Assembly: GCF_024585165.1 (NCBI RefSeq)
Contig: NZ_CP029008.1
Coordinates: 5,103,501-5,167,500 of the forward strand
Length of the DNA: 64,000 nt
Reading direction: 5' to 3'
Source: Bradyrhizobium sp. WBOS07
Lineage (GTDB): Bacteria; Pseudomonadota; Alphaproteobacteria; Rhizobiales; Xanthobacteraceae
Made by a program: the position numbers and the translations under genes. Positions 34,177 to 43,737 of the stretch are shown one piece after another. How positions within the stretch are numbered: position 1 is the first letter of the stretch; each line of letters starts with the position of its first letter. The notes under the pieces are model-generated. The model ran no database searches. It was not told where the DNA came from and worked only from the letters and a program-made list of their open reading frames with translations.

Positions 34177-35835
34177 ATGAGCAAGGCAAATGGCGCGAGC
34201 CTGATCGACCTTCAGATCATGTGGCACCGGCTGATCGCCGTGGTCGAGGAGCAGGCGCAGGTGCTGCTCCGCACCGCCTTCAGCCCGATCGTGCGCGAAT
34301 GCGGCGACCTCTCGGCCGGCGTGTTCGATCTCCAGGGCCGCATGCTGGCGCAGGCGGTGACCGGCACGCCCGGCCACGTCAACTCGATGGCGGAATCGGT
34401 CAAGCACTTCATCGTCCACTTTCCGATCGAGACGATGAAGGAGGGCGATGCCTATATCACCAACGATCCCTGGATGGGGACCGGCCATCTCAACGACTTC
34501 GTCGTCACCACGCCCTGCTTCAAGGACGGCAAGCCGGTGGCGCTGTTCTCCTGCACCAGCCATCTCATGGACATCGGCGGCATCGGCTTCGGCCCCGACG
34601 CCACCGACGTGTTCATGGAAGGGCTCTACATTCCCATGCTGAAGCTGATCGACCAGGGCGTCGTCAACGAAACGCTGATGGCGATGATCCGCACCAACAC
34701 GCGGCTGCCGATCGACACCGAGGGCGACACCTATTCGCTCGCCGGCTGCAACGACGTCGGCTGCGAGCGCCTTGTCGAGATGATGACCGAGTTCGGCATC
34801 GACACGCTCGACGAGCTCGGCGACTATATCTGCGATCGCTCGCGCGAGGCCGTGCTGGCCGAGATCGCCAAGCTGCCGAAGGGCAGCTGGCGCAACACCA
34901 TGGTGGTCGATGGCTATGATGCCCCGGTGACGCTGGCGGCGACGCTGACGATCTCGGATGCGGGGATCCACGTCGATTTCGACGGCACGTCCGCGGCCTC
35001 GAAGTTCGGCATCAACGTGCCGTTGTCCTACACCACCGCCTACACCGTGTTCGGCCTCGGCTGCGTGGTCGCCTCGCAGATTCCGAACAATGCCGGCTCG
35101 CTTTCGCCGCTGACGGTGTCGGCGCCGGCGGGTGCGATCCTCAATGCGCCGAAGCCCGCGCCGGTCGCCTCGCGCCACATCATCGGCCAGATGCTGCCCG
35201 ACGTGGTGTTCGGCTGCCTGCGCCAGATCATTCCGGAGCGCGTGCCGGCGGAAGGCACTTCGTGCCTGTGGAATCTCAACGTCCGCGGCCAGACGCGCAG
35301 CGGCGTCGGCGGCAATTACGGGTTCTCGATGGCGGTGACCTCCAATGGCGGCACCGGTGCGCGCTTCGGCAAGGACGGCCTGTCGGCGACCGCTTATCCC
35401 AGCGGCGTGCGCGGCACCCCGGTCGAGATCGCGGAGACGCAGACGCCGCTGATCTTCTGGCGCAAGGAGCTGCGGCCGGATTCCGGCGGGGCAGGGCGCA
35501 CCCGCGGCGGTCTCGGCCAGATCATCGAGGTCGGCAGCGGCGTCGACGCGCCGTTCGACATCCTGGCGGCATTCGACCGCATCGATCATCCGCCGCGCGG
35601 CCGCGATGGCGGCAAGAACGGCGAGGCCGGCTATGTCGGCCTCAAGTCCGGCAAGAAGCTGCGTGGCAAGGGCTTCCAGCAGGTGCCGCCGGACGACCGG
35701 CTGGTGGTGCTGACGCCCGGCGGCGCCGGCATCGGCGATCCCGCGACGCGCGAGCGTGCGGCGGTCAAGGACGATATCGAAAGCGGGCTGGTGTCCGCCG
35801 CGAATGCGGCTGCAGTTTATGGGTACACGCGCTGA
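34177..35835 (+). CDS. Hydantoinase subunit B (HyuB)
   Basis: 552 residues, Hydantoinase_B family. Conserved blocks: FSPIVRECGDLSAGVFD near residue 37, TGTPGHVNSM, ITNDPWMGTGHLNDFVVTTP, GPDATDVFMEGLYIP and the C-terminal TPGGAGIGDPATRE. It forms the catalytic partner of HyuA. ATG at 34177 is 2 nt after the hyuA stop. Directly after it come three TRAP transporter genes, so the substrate is likely a carboxylated or hydantoin-like molecule brought in by that transporter. Confidence 0.9.
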   Translation: MSKANGASLIDLQIMWHRLIAVVEEQAQVLLRTAFSPIVRECGDLSAGVFDLQGRMLAQAVTGTPGHVNSMAESVKHFIVHFPIETMKEGDAYITNDPWMGTGHLNDFVVTTPCFKDGKPVALFSCTSHLMDIGGIGFGPDATDVFMEGLYIPMLKLIDQGVVNETLMAMIRTNTRLPIDTEGDTYSLAGCNDVGCERLVEMMTEFGIDTLDELGDYICDRSREAVLAEIAKLPKGSWRNTMVVDGYDAPVTLAATLTISDAGIHVDFDGTSAASKFGINVPLSYTTAYTVFGLGCVVASQIPNNAGSLSPLTVSAPAGAILNAPKPAPVASRHIIGQMLPDVVFGCLRQIIPERVPAEGTSCLWNLNVRGQTRSGVGGNYGFSMAVTSNGGTGARFGKDGLSATAYPSGVRGTPVEIAETQTPLIFWRKELRPDSGGAGRTRGGLGQIIEVGSGVDAPFDILAAFDRIDHPPRGRDGGKNGEAGYVGLKSGKKLRGKGFQQVPPDDRLVVLTPGGAGIGDPATRERAAVKDDIESGLVSAANAAAVYGYTR

Positions 35836-35869
35836 CGTGTCAGCGCGCTTGGATCAACGGAGGGGTGCA

Positions 35870-36871
35870 ATGATCACGCGACGGAACTTCACCGCGGGCG
35901 CAGCGACGCTGCTCGCAGCAGGTCATATCTCGACCCGTGCGCGGGCGGCGACGACGAGCTGGGACATGTCGACGGTCTGGCCCGACGGCAATTTCCATAC
36001 CCAGAACGCGATGGCCTTCGCGGAGGAGGTGAAGAAGCAGACGGGCGGCGCGGTCGCGATCACCGTGAAAGCCGGCGGCCAGCTCGGCTTCAAGGGGCCC
36101 GAGCATTTGCGTGCCGTGCGCGACGGCCTGGTGCCGCTCGCCGACGTCCTCAACATCCAGCAGGTCGGCGACGAGCCCTTCATGGGCGTCGAGAGCATCC
36201 CGTTCCTGTGCGGCTCGGTGGACGAGCTCAAGGTGCTGCACAAATACGTGCGGCCCGAATACGAGAAGATCGCCGCGCGCAACAACCAGAAGATCCTCTA
36301 CATCGTGCCGTGGCCGACGCAATATCTGCACCTCAAGGCCAAGGTCACCGACGTCGAGGGCCTGAAGAACATCAAGATCCGCGTGCCCGACAAGAATGCG
36401 GTCGAGATGCTGAATGCGATCGGCATGGCGGCGGTGATGATCCCCTGGGGCGAAACCATTCCCGCGCTGGCCTCCGGCGCGGTCGCCGGCGTCTCCACCT
36501 CGTCGGTGTCGGGCGTCGACGGCAAGTTCTGGGAATTCCTCAAATACGTCTACCCGACCAACCACGTCTGGTCGTCGCAGATGCTCACCGTCAACCTCGA
36601 ATCCTGGAAGGCGCTTCCCGCCGATCAGCAGAAGCTCGTCGCGGACATCGCCGCGAAGATGGAGCCGGGCTTCTGGGCGAACTCGCTCAAGGCCGACGTC
36701 GACAGCCTCAACCGTCTCAAGGAGGGCGGCATGGAGGTGGTGCCGGTCTCGAACGCGATGATGACGGACATCCGCGCCAAGACCGCGCCGCAGCTCGATG
36801 CCTTCCTCAAGCGCGTGCCGGCGGCCGACAAGCCGGTGCGGGCCTATCTCGCCGACATGAAGCGCGGCTGA
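35870..36871 (+). CDS. TRAP transporter substrate-binding protein, DctP family
   Basis: 333 residues. N terminus MITRRNFTAGAATLLAAGHISTRARA is a twin-arginine-type signal (TRRNFTAG). The mature part has the DctP fold (TTSWDMSTVWPDGNFHTQNAMAFAEEVKKQTGG, IKIRVPDKNAVEMLNAIGMAAVMIPWGETIPALASG), with the conserved Arg that binds the ligand carboxylate in IKIRVP. It captures an organic acid in the periplasm. ATG at 35870 follows GGAGGGG. It probably shares an operon with hyuAB, 34 nt upstream. Confidence 0.9.
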   Translation: MITRRNFTAGAATLLAAGHISTRARAATTSWDMSTVWPDGNFHTQNAMAFAEEVKKQTGGAVAITVKAGGQLGFKGPEHLRAVRDGLVPLADVLNIQQVGDEPFMGVESIPFLCGSVDELKVLHKYVRPEYEKIAARNNQKILYIVPWPTQYLHLKAKVTDVEGLKNIKIRVPDKNAVEMLNAIGMAAVMIPWGETIPALASGAVAGVSTSSVSGVDGKFWEFLKYVYPTNHVWSSQMLTVNLESWKALPADQQKLVADIAAKMEPGFWANSLKADVDSLNRLKEGGMEVVPVSNAMMTDIRAKTAPQLDAFLKRVPAADKPVRAYLADMKRG

Positions 36872-36881
36872 GGGCGGAGAC

Positions 36882-37475
36882 GTGGTGAGCGTTTCGTCCG
36901 AAGCACCGCAGAGCCTCAACGCAGCGGCACCAGCGCCGCTGCGCATCCTGCTCGACGGCATCGACCGTCTCGGCCGGCTCGACGGCTGGATCGGCGGCTT
37001 CTGCCTGCTGATGCTGACCCTGCTGATGCTGTGCGAGGTCGCAACCCGCTTCCTGTCGAACTTCCTGCCGTTCTTCCCGCCCAGCATCTCGATCGCGTGG
37101 GAATATTCGTCTTATCTGATGGCGGCGTCGTTCACCTTCGGCGCGGCCATGACGCTACGTGTCGGCGGCCATATCCGCGTCGTGCTGCTGCTGAAGAACG
37201 CACCGGTTCCGGTGCAGCGCGCGCTCGAGATTCTCTCGGCGGCGGCCGGCTTCGCCTTCATGGCGTTCCTGACCTCGGCCATGGCGAAGTTTGCCTTTGC
37301 CGCCTACACGCGCGGCCAGGTCTCGACTTCCAGCGATACGCCGCTGTGGTTTCCGGAAGCCGTCGTCACCTTCGGCATGCTGCTGCTCACGCTCCAGTTC
37401 CTGGCGCGCGCGATCCAGGCCGCGCTTGGCCTGCCGCTGGAGGATCACCGCATGAAGGCCTCGCCCGTCGAATGA
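36882..37475 (+). CDS. TRAP transporter small membrane subunit, DctQ family
   Basis: 197 residues, four membrane helices (LDGWIGGFCLLMLTLLMLCEVATRFL; SYLMAASFTFGAAMTLR; LEILSAAAGFAFMAFLTSA; EAVVTFGMLLLTLQFLARA). It joins the binding protein to the DctM channel. GTG at 36882, with GGCGGAGA just upstream. Confidence 0.85.
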   Translation: MVSVSSEAPQSLNAAAPAPLRILLDGIDRLGRLDGWIGGFCLLMLTLLMLCEVATRFLSNFLPFFPPSISIAWEYSSYLMAASFTFGAAMTLRVGGHIRVVLLLKNAPVPVQRALEILSAAAGFAFMAFLTSAMAKFAFAAYTRGQVSTSSDTPLWFPEAVVTFGMLLLTLQFLARAIQAALGLPLEDHRMKASPVE

Positions 37476-37506
37476 CCGCCTTGCCCGCAGCCGGATTCAA
37501 GCTCGC

Positions 37507-38811
37507 ATGACCATCGAAGTCGTTGCCCTGTTCGCGATGCTGTTTGCGCTGCTGGCGTGCGGCGTCTGGATCGGCCTGACGCTTGCGCTCACCGCGACGC
37601 TGCTGCTCGCGATGTTCCGTTCGATCCCGCTCGACAAGCTGCTGCCGCAATACGCCTGGAACATCCTGACCACGCAGGAGCTGCTGGCGCTGCCGCTGTT
37701 CATCCTGATGGGCGAATTGCTGTTTCGCACCCGCCTGTCGCGCTCGCTGTTCCAGGGGTTGGCGCCCTGGGCCGGCCTGCTGCCGGGCCGCCTGCTGCAT
37801 GTCAACGTGATCGGCTGCACCATCTTTGCGGCGATCTCCGGCTCGTCGGCCGCGACCACGCAGGTGATCGGCCGCATGTCGCTCAACGAGCTGCTGCGCC
37901 GCGGCTATTCGCGCGACATCGCGATCGGCTCGCTCGCCGGCGCCGGCACGCTCGGCTTCCTGATTCCGCCGTCCAACATCATGATCATCTACGGCGTGCT
38001 CGGCGACGTCTCGATCCTGAAGCTGTTCACGGCCGGTGTGCTGCCGGGCTTCCTGCTCGCCGCCACCTTCATGGCCTGGGTGATGCTGCACACGAGCCTC
38101 AATCGCACGATGGTGCCGGAGACCGAGGCCAAGCTTTCGCAGGTGCCCTGGAGCGAGCGCTTCGCGGCGTTGAAGGATCTCGCGCCGGCGCTGTTCCTGA
38201 TCGCCTGCGTGCTCGGCTCGATGTATGGCGGGCTCGCCACGCCGTCGGAAGCCGCCGCCGTCGGCGTGCTCGGCGCGGCGCTGGTGGCCTGGGCGCAGGG
38301 CGCGATGTCGCAGCAGGTGATGCGCGACGTGCTGATCGGCTCGGTCGTCACCTGCTCGATGATCGCGCTGATCGTGCTGGGGGCCTCGATCCTCGGCAAT
38401 GCCGCGGCCTTCCTCGGCATCCCGCAGGCGGTCGCCGCCTTCGTCAAGGGGCTCGGCCTGTCGCCGTTCATGCTGATCGTGGTGCTGATCGTCTTCTATC
38501 TCGTTCTCGGCTGCTTCCTCGACGGTTTCTCGATGATCGTGATGACGCTGCCGATCGTGCTGCCGATCGTCAAGGGTGCCGGCTTCGACGAGGTCTGGTT
38601 CGGCGTGTTCCTGGTGCTCGCCGTCGAGATGGCGCAGATCACGCCGCCGGTCGGCTTCAACCTGTTCGTGATCCAGGGCCTGACCGACGACGGCCTCGGC
38701 TACATCGCGCGCGTCACGATGCCGTACCTGATGATCATGATCGGCTTCGTGCTGCTGCTGACGCTGTGGCCCGGCATCGTCACGATCCTGCCGCGGGTGC
38801 TGTACGGGTAA
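37507..38811 (+). CDS. TRAP transporter large membrane subunit, DctM family
   Basis: 434 residues, about 12 membrane helices. Family blocks are visible: LPLFILMGELLFRTRLSRSLF, AISGSSAATTQVIGRM, AGAGTLGFLIPPSNIMIIYGVL and VEMAQITPPVGFNLFVIQGL. It drives Na+-coupled uptake with DctP and DctQ. Downstream the long non-coding region begins. Confidence 0.93.
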   Translation: MTIEVVALFAMLFALLACGVWIGLTLALTATLLLAMFRSIPLDKLLPQYAWNILTTQELLALPLFILMGELLFRTRLSRSLFQGLAPWAGLLPGRLLHVNVIGCTIFAAISGSSAATTQVIGRMSLNELLRRGYSRDIAIGSLAGAGTLGFLIPPSNIMIIYGVLGDVSILKLFTAGVLPGFLLAATFMAWVMLHTSLNRTMVPETEAKLSQVPWSERFAALKDLAPALFLIACVLGSMYGGLATPSEAAAVGVLGAALVAWAQGAMSQQVMRDVLIGSVVTCSMIALIVLGASILGNAAAFLGIPQAVAAFVKGLGLSPFMLIVVLIVFYLVLGCFLDGFSMIVMTLPIVLPIVKGAGFDEVWFGVFLVLAVEMAQITPPVGFNLFVIQGLTDDGLGYIARVTMPYLMIMIGFVLLLTLWPGIVTILPRVLYG

Positions 38812-39902
38812 CTCCTCCACCCCCTTCGGGAGAGGTGGAAAGCCGACCCTGCGGGGCGTCAGCGCTCGAGAACCCCGCCCACTATCCGTTGTGGTGCCCG
38901 ACGGGCGAAACACGCCAGTGCTGGGTCCAGAGCGAGCGGCAAAAATATTCGAATTTACAGAAGTTCGGTTTTGCCGTACAAGCCGGAACATCCCGCCCGC
39001 CACAAGGGGCGTTTCGCGATCGTCACGAGACGCGGGCCGGGATGCGGTGGCCGCGACGGCGTCGGCGCGCGATGGGGCTTGCAGGGCGGGAAACCGTGAG
39101 CAGCGACAGGCGCGATACGACACGGCGCTGACAGCGTCCTTTGTTCGGTTTCGGCAGTGAGCGCACGCCAGCTGTCGGGCACGCGGACGGGGATGTGCGC
39201 GGACGGAAAAGTCGTGTGGTCCTGACGCCCGGGGTTCTGGCGTCAAGTCATGTGGTGATGCTCGCGGCCCAACCGGGCACGCACATCAGCCATCTGCATG
39301 GCGACGGGGGCAATAGTGCAACGCTCCCCGAGGAGAGCACGAAGGACACCGTGAAAACCATCGCGCAGGGAAGGCCGGGCGACCGGCATCACCTGTCGTC
39401 CACCCCGTGCGCGTTCTCTCGCACACGCGGGACTTCGGGTGCCAGCCGGCGCCCGGCCTTCCCTGCGCCCTTGCTTTCGAAGAGGGCGGAAGCGGACAGC
39501 AATGCTCGGGCGAAACAAGCCGCGAGGATGAGCAGCCATGTCCATCGCCATAAATCGGTCTCGTGCCCCGGACGCAGCGCAGCGTCCCTTCGACGGTGCG
39601 CTGCCCACGATCATACCGCGGGCGCCAACTGCGAGTGCGAACCAGAAGCGCCGCCGAGCGATGCGATCAAAAGCTGCCGGCGCGCGACTGCGAACGCGCG
39701 TGACTTTGCGAGACGGGCCTTGACCATCCAGCGGTTGCTGCCGTTCTGCGGTCTCCCGCATTGGATGCGCTTTTGCCGAAAATAATCTATTGCAGCATCA
39801 TTTCACCGTGCGATCGGTTCGGGAAATTTAGGCAAATTAAATCTTCGGAGCCTACTTGACGTTTACAGGTTCGATTTTTGCGAATGCCATTTGGAGGCTC
39901 CC
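38812..39902. other. 1.1-kb non-coding region with structured element
   Basis: No gene is convincing on either strand. From left to right: a short GGGAGAGG-family repeat (38812-38870), an AT-rich patch (CAAAAATATTCGAATTTACA near 38941), a GC-rich block, a small hairpin with TGACGCC/GGCGTCA arms (39223-39245), and a very strong hairpin (39363-39468). The last 110 bp before the MCP are AT-richer and probably hold its promoter. I believe similar text is dispersed in other bradyrhizobial genomes, but this is memory and not checked. Confidence 0.6.
39363..39468. repeat. 106-bp hairpin element, 18-bp perfect arms
   Basis: GCGCAGGGAAGGCCGGGC (39363-39380) is the exact reverse complement of GCCCGGCCTTCCCTGCGC (39451-39468). 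The 70-nt loop is itself structured (CGTGCGCG, CACACGCGGG). A T-containing CCTTGCTTTCG follows. It could be the end of a repeated element or of a non-coding RNA. Confidence 0.75.
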
Positions 39903-42053
39903 ATGCGGACCAATCTTCCGGTCACGGCCATCGAATATCCAGTTACCGACGATACCCTCATCGTTTCTCACACCGATACGAAAGGGAAGCTGACCTACTT
40001 CAACGATCAGTTCGTCGAAGCCTCCGGATTTTCTGAAGCCGAGTTGATGGGGCAGCCTCACAACATTATCCGCCATCCGGATATGCCGCCGGTGGCCTTC
40101 GAAAATCTGTGGGCCACGCTTGAGCAAGGCAAGCCATGGTCGGGCGCCGTGAAGAACCGGCGCAAGAACGGCGACTTCTACTGGGTGTTGGCGACCGCCT
40201 CTCCCATTCGGCAGGACGGACAGATCGTCGGATACAGCTCCATCCGCACCAAGCTGCCCGCCGACCAGCGCGCCGAGGCGGAGCAGGTGTATGCGATGAT
40301 CCGCGAGAACAAGCCGCACGATTACAGGCTGGATGCCGGCATGCTTCGCCGGCGTTCCCTTCTCGATCGATTGGCCATCTTCACCGGCACACTCAACGCG
40401 CGCCTGGTTACGCTCGTCACCATCCTCTCGCTGTTTCTGCTGGCGATCGGCGTCATGGGCCTGCAGGGCACGCGGCAGAGCAATTCGCGGCTGAAATCGA
40501 TCTACGAAGACCGTGCGGTGCCGCTGGCCCAGCTCTTTGAGATCAATGACCGGATGAGAGACAACACGGTGCTGCTGTTCGAGGCGGCCGCCAACGGGCG
40601 GGCCGGAAAGCCGGTCGAGGAGATTGCAGCCAAGGTCAATGCCAACTTGGAGAAGGTCGGAAAGTCCTGGGCTGAATACATGGCGACCTATCTGACGCCG
40701 GAAGAAAAGAGCGTTGCCGACAGCTTCACGCCCAAGCGCGTGAATTACGTCGAGCAAGGCCTGAAGCCGGCGCTGACGCTCTCGGCCGAGCGCAAGTATG
40801 ATGAGCTCGCTATTCTGCTGGCCGGGCGGGCGCGCGAACTGTACCAGGCGGCGAGGGCCGACCTCGACAGGCTTGTGGCGATCCAGGTCAAGGAAGCCAA
40901 GGCGGAATACGATGTGGCCGAGTACGAATATGGCTGGCTGGTCGGCGCTGCGCTTGCGCTGCTGGTAGCGAGCATTGCCATCGGCGGGCTCGTCAGCCGG
41001 CAAACCATCCGTGCCATCGTCCGCCCGCTTCAACGCCTGAACGATGCCATGCTCAGCATCAACCAGGGTAAGCTCGACAACCGCATCGTCGTCGAGCGAG
41101 ACGACGAGCTCGGCGTGGCTCTTCGAAATCTGCAGACGTTGCAGGCCAGCGTTCGTTTTGATCGCGACGAGCTGAAGGCGACCGAGAGGCGGGCGGCGGC
41201 CCAGCGCAAGATAGAGATGAACAAGCTTGCCGGCAGTTTCGAAAGCGCGGTGGGCGAGATCATCGAGACCGTCTCGTCGGCCTCGACGGAGCTGGAGGCT
41301 TCGGCGAACACGCTGACCTCGACCGCTGAGCGCGGAGAGAAGCTCGCAACGATGGTTGCGACGGCTTCCGAGGAGGCCTCCACCAACGTGCAATCCGTCG
41401 CGAGCGCGACGGAGGAGCTGTCGTCCTCCGTCAACGAGATCGGCCGGCAGGTCCAGGAATCCGCGCGGATGGCCAATGAAGCAGTCGAGCAGGCGCGCCT
41501 CACCGATCAGAAGGTCGGCGAGCTTTCCAAGGCTGCGGCGCGGATCGGCGACGTCGTCGAGCTCATCACCACGATCGCGGGCCAGACCAACCTGCTCGCC
41601 TTGAACGCGACGATCGAGGCCGCGCGGGCCGGCGAAGCCGGCCGTGGCTTTGCCGTGGTCGCTTCCGAGGTCAAGGCCCTGGCCGAGCAGACCGCCAAGG
41701 CCACCGGCGAGATCTCCCAGCAGATTTCCGGCATTCAGGGCGCGACCCAGGACTCGGTCAACGCCATCAAGACGATCGGAAGCACGATCAAGTCCTTGTC
41801 GGAGATCTCGTCGACCATCGCTGCGGCGGTCGAGGAGCAGGGCGCCGCGACCCAGGAGATTGCGCGCAACGTCCAGCAGGCTGCACAAGGCACGCACCAG
41901 GTCTCGTCGAACATCGCCGACGTCCAGCGCGGGGCGACCGAAACCGGCTCGGCCTCCACGCAGGTGCTCAGCGCGGCGCAAGCGCTTTCAACCGACAGCA
42001 ATCGGTTGCGAACGGAGGTCGGCCGCTTTCTCGACAGCGTTCGGGCCGCTTGA
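39903..42053 (+). CDS. Methyl-accepting chemotaxis protein with N-terminal PAS domain (Aer-like)
   Basis: 716 residues. Residues 1-125 are a PAS domain with the Aer-type block [13 protein letters not shown] near residue 50 and KNGDFYW near 89, which suggests FAD binding and energy/redox sensing. A membrane helix (168-187), a helical stretch of about 150 residues, a second membrane helix (about 342-362), HAMP, and a full signalling coil with [32 protein letters not shown] follow. The middle helical part resembles a periplasmic four-helix sensor, so it may be a dual sensor. ATG at 39903 has GGAGG 6 nt upstream. Confidence 0.92.
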   Translation: MRTNLPVTAIEYPVTDDTLIVSHTDTKGKLTYFNDQFVEASGFSEAELMGQPHNIIRHPDMPPVAFENLWATLEQGKPWSGAVKNRRKNGDFYWVLATASPIRQDGQIVGYSSIRTKLPADQRAEAEQVYAMIRENKPHDYRLDAGMLRRRSLLDRLAIFTGTLNARLVTLVTILSLFLLAIGVMGLQGTRQSNSRLKSIYEDRAVPLAQLFEINDRMRDNTVLLFEAAANGRAGKPVEEIAAKVNANLEKVGKSWAEYMATYLTPEEKSVADSFTPKRVNYVEQGLKPALTLSAERKYDELAILLAGRARELYQAARADLDRLVAIQVKEAKAEYDVAEYEYGWLVGAALALLVASIAIGGLVSRQTIRAIVRPLQRLNDAMLSINQGKLDNRIVVERDDELGVALRNLQTLQASVRFDRDELKATERRAAAQRKIEMNKLAGSFESAVGEIIETVSSASTELEASANTLTSTAERGEKLATMVATASEEASTNVQSVASATEELSSSVNEIGRQVQESARMANEAVEQARLTDQKVGELSKAAARIGDVVELITTIAGQTNLLALNATIEAARAGEAGRGFAVVASEVKALAEQTAKATGEISQQISGIQGATQDSVNAIKTIGSTIKSLSEISSTIAAAVEEQGAATQEIARNVQQAAQGTHQVSSNIADVQRGATETGSASTQVLSAAQALSTDSNRLRTEVGRFLDSVRAA

Positions 42054-42091
42054 ACGAATGCAGCTCTTCCTGGTCGCTGGGAAAAAGCGGC

Positions 42092-42134
42092 AAAATCAAA
42101 ACAGTCGTTGTCCCCGCCTCGTGGGGACAACGAC
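42092..42134 (-). terminator. Terminator between convergent MCP and GST genes
   Basis: GTCGTTGTCCCC (42104-42115) and GGGGACAACGAC (42123-42134) form a perfect 12-bp stem with a 7-nt loop. Read on the minus strand, TGTTTTGATTTT follows, a proper T-tract for GST mRNA. On the plus strand no T-run follows, though the stem may still stop MCP transcripts. Confidence 0.65.
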
Positions 42135-42168
42135 TCGATCGGCATGGCCATGCCGCGTTCGGTCCGAC

Positions 42169-42813
42169 CTACGCCGCCGCCTTCTTCCGTGCGAGTTCGG
42201 CCTTGTACAGCTCGAACTCCTCGGCGATCGCCTTTGCGACCGAGGGGCGCTGGCGCAGGCGCTCGTAATAGGCCTTCACGTTCGGCCATTTCGCCAGCTC
42301 GATCGGCGGCGTCGCCATGGTCCAGTTGATGATGGTGACGAGATAGGCGTCAGCCACACTGAAATGATCGAGCAGGAAGTCGCGCCCCTTCAGGTAAGTG
42401 TCGAGATAGTCGAGCCGCGACAGGTTCTTCTCCAGGGCATAGGCCTTGGCGTCCTGCGGCGCCTTGCGGTCGAGCAGGGTGACGAACAGACCCTTGTGCA
42501 GCTCGGTGCCGATGAAGCAGAGCCATTGATGCAGCCGCGTGCGCTCGATGCCGGCGCTTGCGCCGAGGCCGGATTGCGGGAAGCGGTCGGCGACGTATTG
42601 CAGGATCGCCGCATTCTCGGTCAGAACCAGACCCTCGTCGGTGCGCAGCGTCGGCACCAGGCCAATCGGATTGACGGTGCGGAAGTCGGAGCCGTCGCTC
42701 AGCACGGTCTTGGTCGGCGGGTCGACCTCGAGATAGTTCGCCTCGGCGCCGGCTTCGTACAGCGCGACACGCGTCGCCATCGAGCAGGCGAGCGGCGAGA
42801 AATAGAGATCCAT
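42169..42813 (-). CDS. Glutathione S-transferase
   Basis: 214 residues. N-terminal thioredoxin-like domain MDLYFSPLACSMATRVALYEAGAEANYLEVD, with Ser/Cys near residue 10-11 as candidate catalytic residues, the cis-Pro LVPTL and the glutathione-binding TENAAILQYVADRFP. The all-helical C-terminal domain includes FSVADAYLVTIINW. Resembles beta-class GSTs (GstB-like). It is divergent from a TetR regulator, which is a common pairing for detoxification genes. Confidence 0.9.
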   Translation of the reverse strand: MDLYFSPLACSMATRVALYEAGAEANYLEVDPPTKTVLSDGSDFRTVNPIGLVPTLRTDEGLVLTENAAILQYVADRFPQSGLGASAGIERTRLHQWLCFIGTELHKGLFVTLLDRKAPQDAKAYALEKNLSRLDYLDTYLKGRDFLLDHFSVADAYLVTIINWTMATPPIELAKWPNVKAYYERLRQRPSVAKAIAEEFELYKAELARKKAAA

Positions 42814-42863
42814 CTGTAGCCTCCTTGGGCAATTCTTGAGGTTTCGCTCAACCTGGCCAGATT

Positions 42864-42930
42864 GATTTTTGTACTGTCTTGCATAATATGTGGCCGGTCA
42901 AGGATTATTTTGCGAGATGGTACAAAAATC
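42864..42930. promoter_or_regulatory. Divergent GST/tetR control region with 11-bp inverted repeat
   Basis: GATTTTTGTAC (42864-42874) is the exact reverse complement of GTACAAAAATC (42920-42930); the arms are 45 bp apart. The right arm begins inside the tetR start codon region. The sequence between contains TTGCATAATATG, a possible -10-like patch. It is a candidate TetR-controlled region with two half-sites or two operators. Confidence 0.5.
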
Positions 42931-43561
42931 AGAGCCGCCGATTGCGACCAACAAGCCGAAGCGCCGCGGCCGTCCGCGGGCCTACGAGCCCGATGTCGCG
43001 CTCGGCAAGGCGCTGGACCTGTTCCGCAGGCAAGGTTTTGCCGCGACCTCGCTCGACGATTTGAGCGAAGCGACCGGCATGAACCGCCCGAGCCTCTATG
43101 GCGCCTTCGGTGACAAGCGGGAGCTCTACATCAAGAGCTATCAGCGCTACCGCGAGGAAGCGCGGGCATCCATGGCCGCGATCTTTCGCGAGGAAATGCC
43201 GGTGCGCCAGCGGCTGGAGCGCATCTTCGCCTCGGCGCTGAACATCTATCTGTCCGGCGAGACCGGCCCGCGCGGCTGCTTCACGGTGGTGACGGCGGCA
43301 TCGGAAGCCGTCGGCGATCCCGAGATCCGCGCCATGGTGCTCGACGGGCTCAGCGAGCTCGACAAGGCCTTTGCGAGCTGCTTCCGCCGCGCCAAGGAGA
43401 AGGGCGAGCTGCCGGAAAATGCCGATCCGCTCGTGCTGGCACAGATCGCATCAGCCACCGTCCACAGCATCGCCATCCGTTCCCGCGCCCGCGTCTCGCG
43501 CAAGGAGCTGGAGGCCATCGTCAAGGGCGCTATCGATCTGATGCTGGGCGCCAAGGAGTAG
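42917..43561 (+). CDS. TetR/AcrR-family regulator
   Basis: 214 residues from ATG at 42917; a GTG nine codons upstream is less likely. Helix-turn-helix: RGRPRAYEPDVALGKALDLFRRQGFAATSLDDLSEATGMNRPSLYGAFGDKRELYIKSYQRY. The C-terminal ligand domain has GCFTVVTAASEAVGDPEIR, as in regulators of redox/electrophile-responsive genes. It presumably represses the divergent GST and itself. The start overlaps the right arm of an inverted repeat. Confidence 0.88.
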   Translation: MVQKSEPPIATNKPKRRGRPRAYEPDVALGKALDLFRRQGFAATSLDDLSEATGMNRPSLYGAFGDKRELYIKSYQRYREEARASMAAIFREEMPVRQRLERIFASALNIYLSGETGPRGCFTVVTAASEAVGDPEIRAMVLDGLSELDKAFASCFRRAKEKGELPENADPLVLAQIASATVHSIAIRSRARVSRKELEAIVKGAIDLMLGAKE

Positions 43562-43564
43562 GCT

Positions 43565-43709
43565 GTCGTCCCGGACAAGCGCGCCCAAAGGCGCGCGCAG
43601 ATCCGGGACCCATACGCCGCAGCAGAAGTTTGGCGAGGACTCGGAGTTACCACTTAGCGCTACAACCGCTTCCTGTGATTATGGGTCCCCGCCTTCGCGG
43701 GGACGACAG
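43565..43709. repeat. Dispersed palindromic repeat between convergent genes
   Basis: Starts GTCGTCCCGGAC and ends GCGGGGACGACAG. A compact hairpin GTCCCCGC-CTTC-GCGGGGAC (43685-43704) is at the right. Might terminate transcription from both sides (tetR and the minus-strand MCP). Related words occur at 9418-9560 and 45842-45869. Confidence 0.7.
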
Positions 43710-43737
43710 TGAGTATGCCGCGCCGGCCTTCGTCCAA

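Noticed and set aside
37387..39246. 619-codon minus-strand frame opposite dctM
   Set aside because: Composition is dominated by Arg, His, Glu and Asp repeats typical of antisense GC-rich coding DNA; dctM is unambiguous on the other strand.
39243..39761. 172-codon minus-strand frame in the 39-kb non-coding region
   Set aside because: It runs through the strong hairpin, has biased composition and no RBS; treated as non-coding.
39852..41981. 709-codon minus-strand frame opposite the Aer-like MCP
   Set aside because: Antisense shadow; the plus strand has PAS, HAMP and MCP motifs in order.
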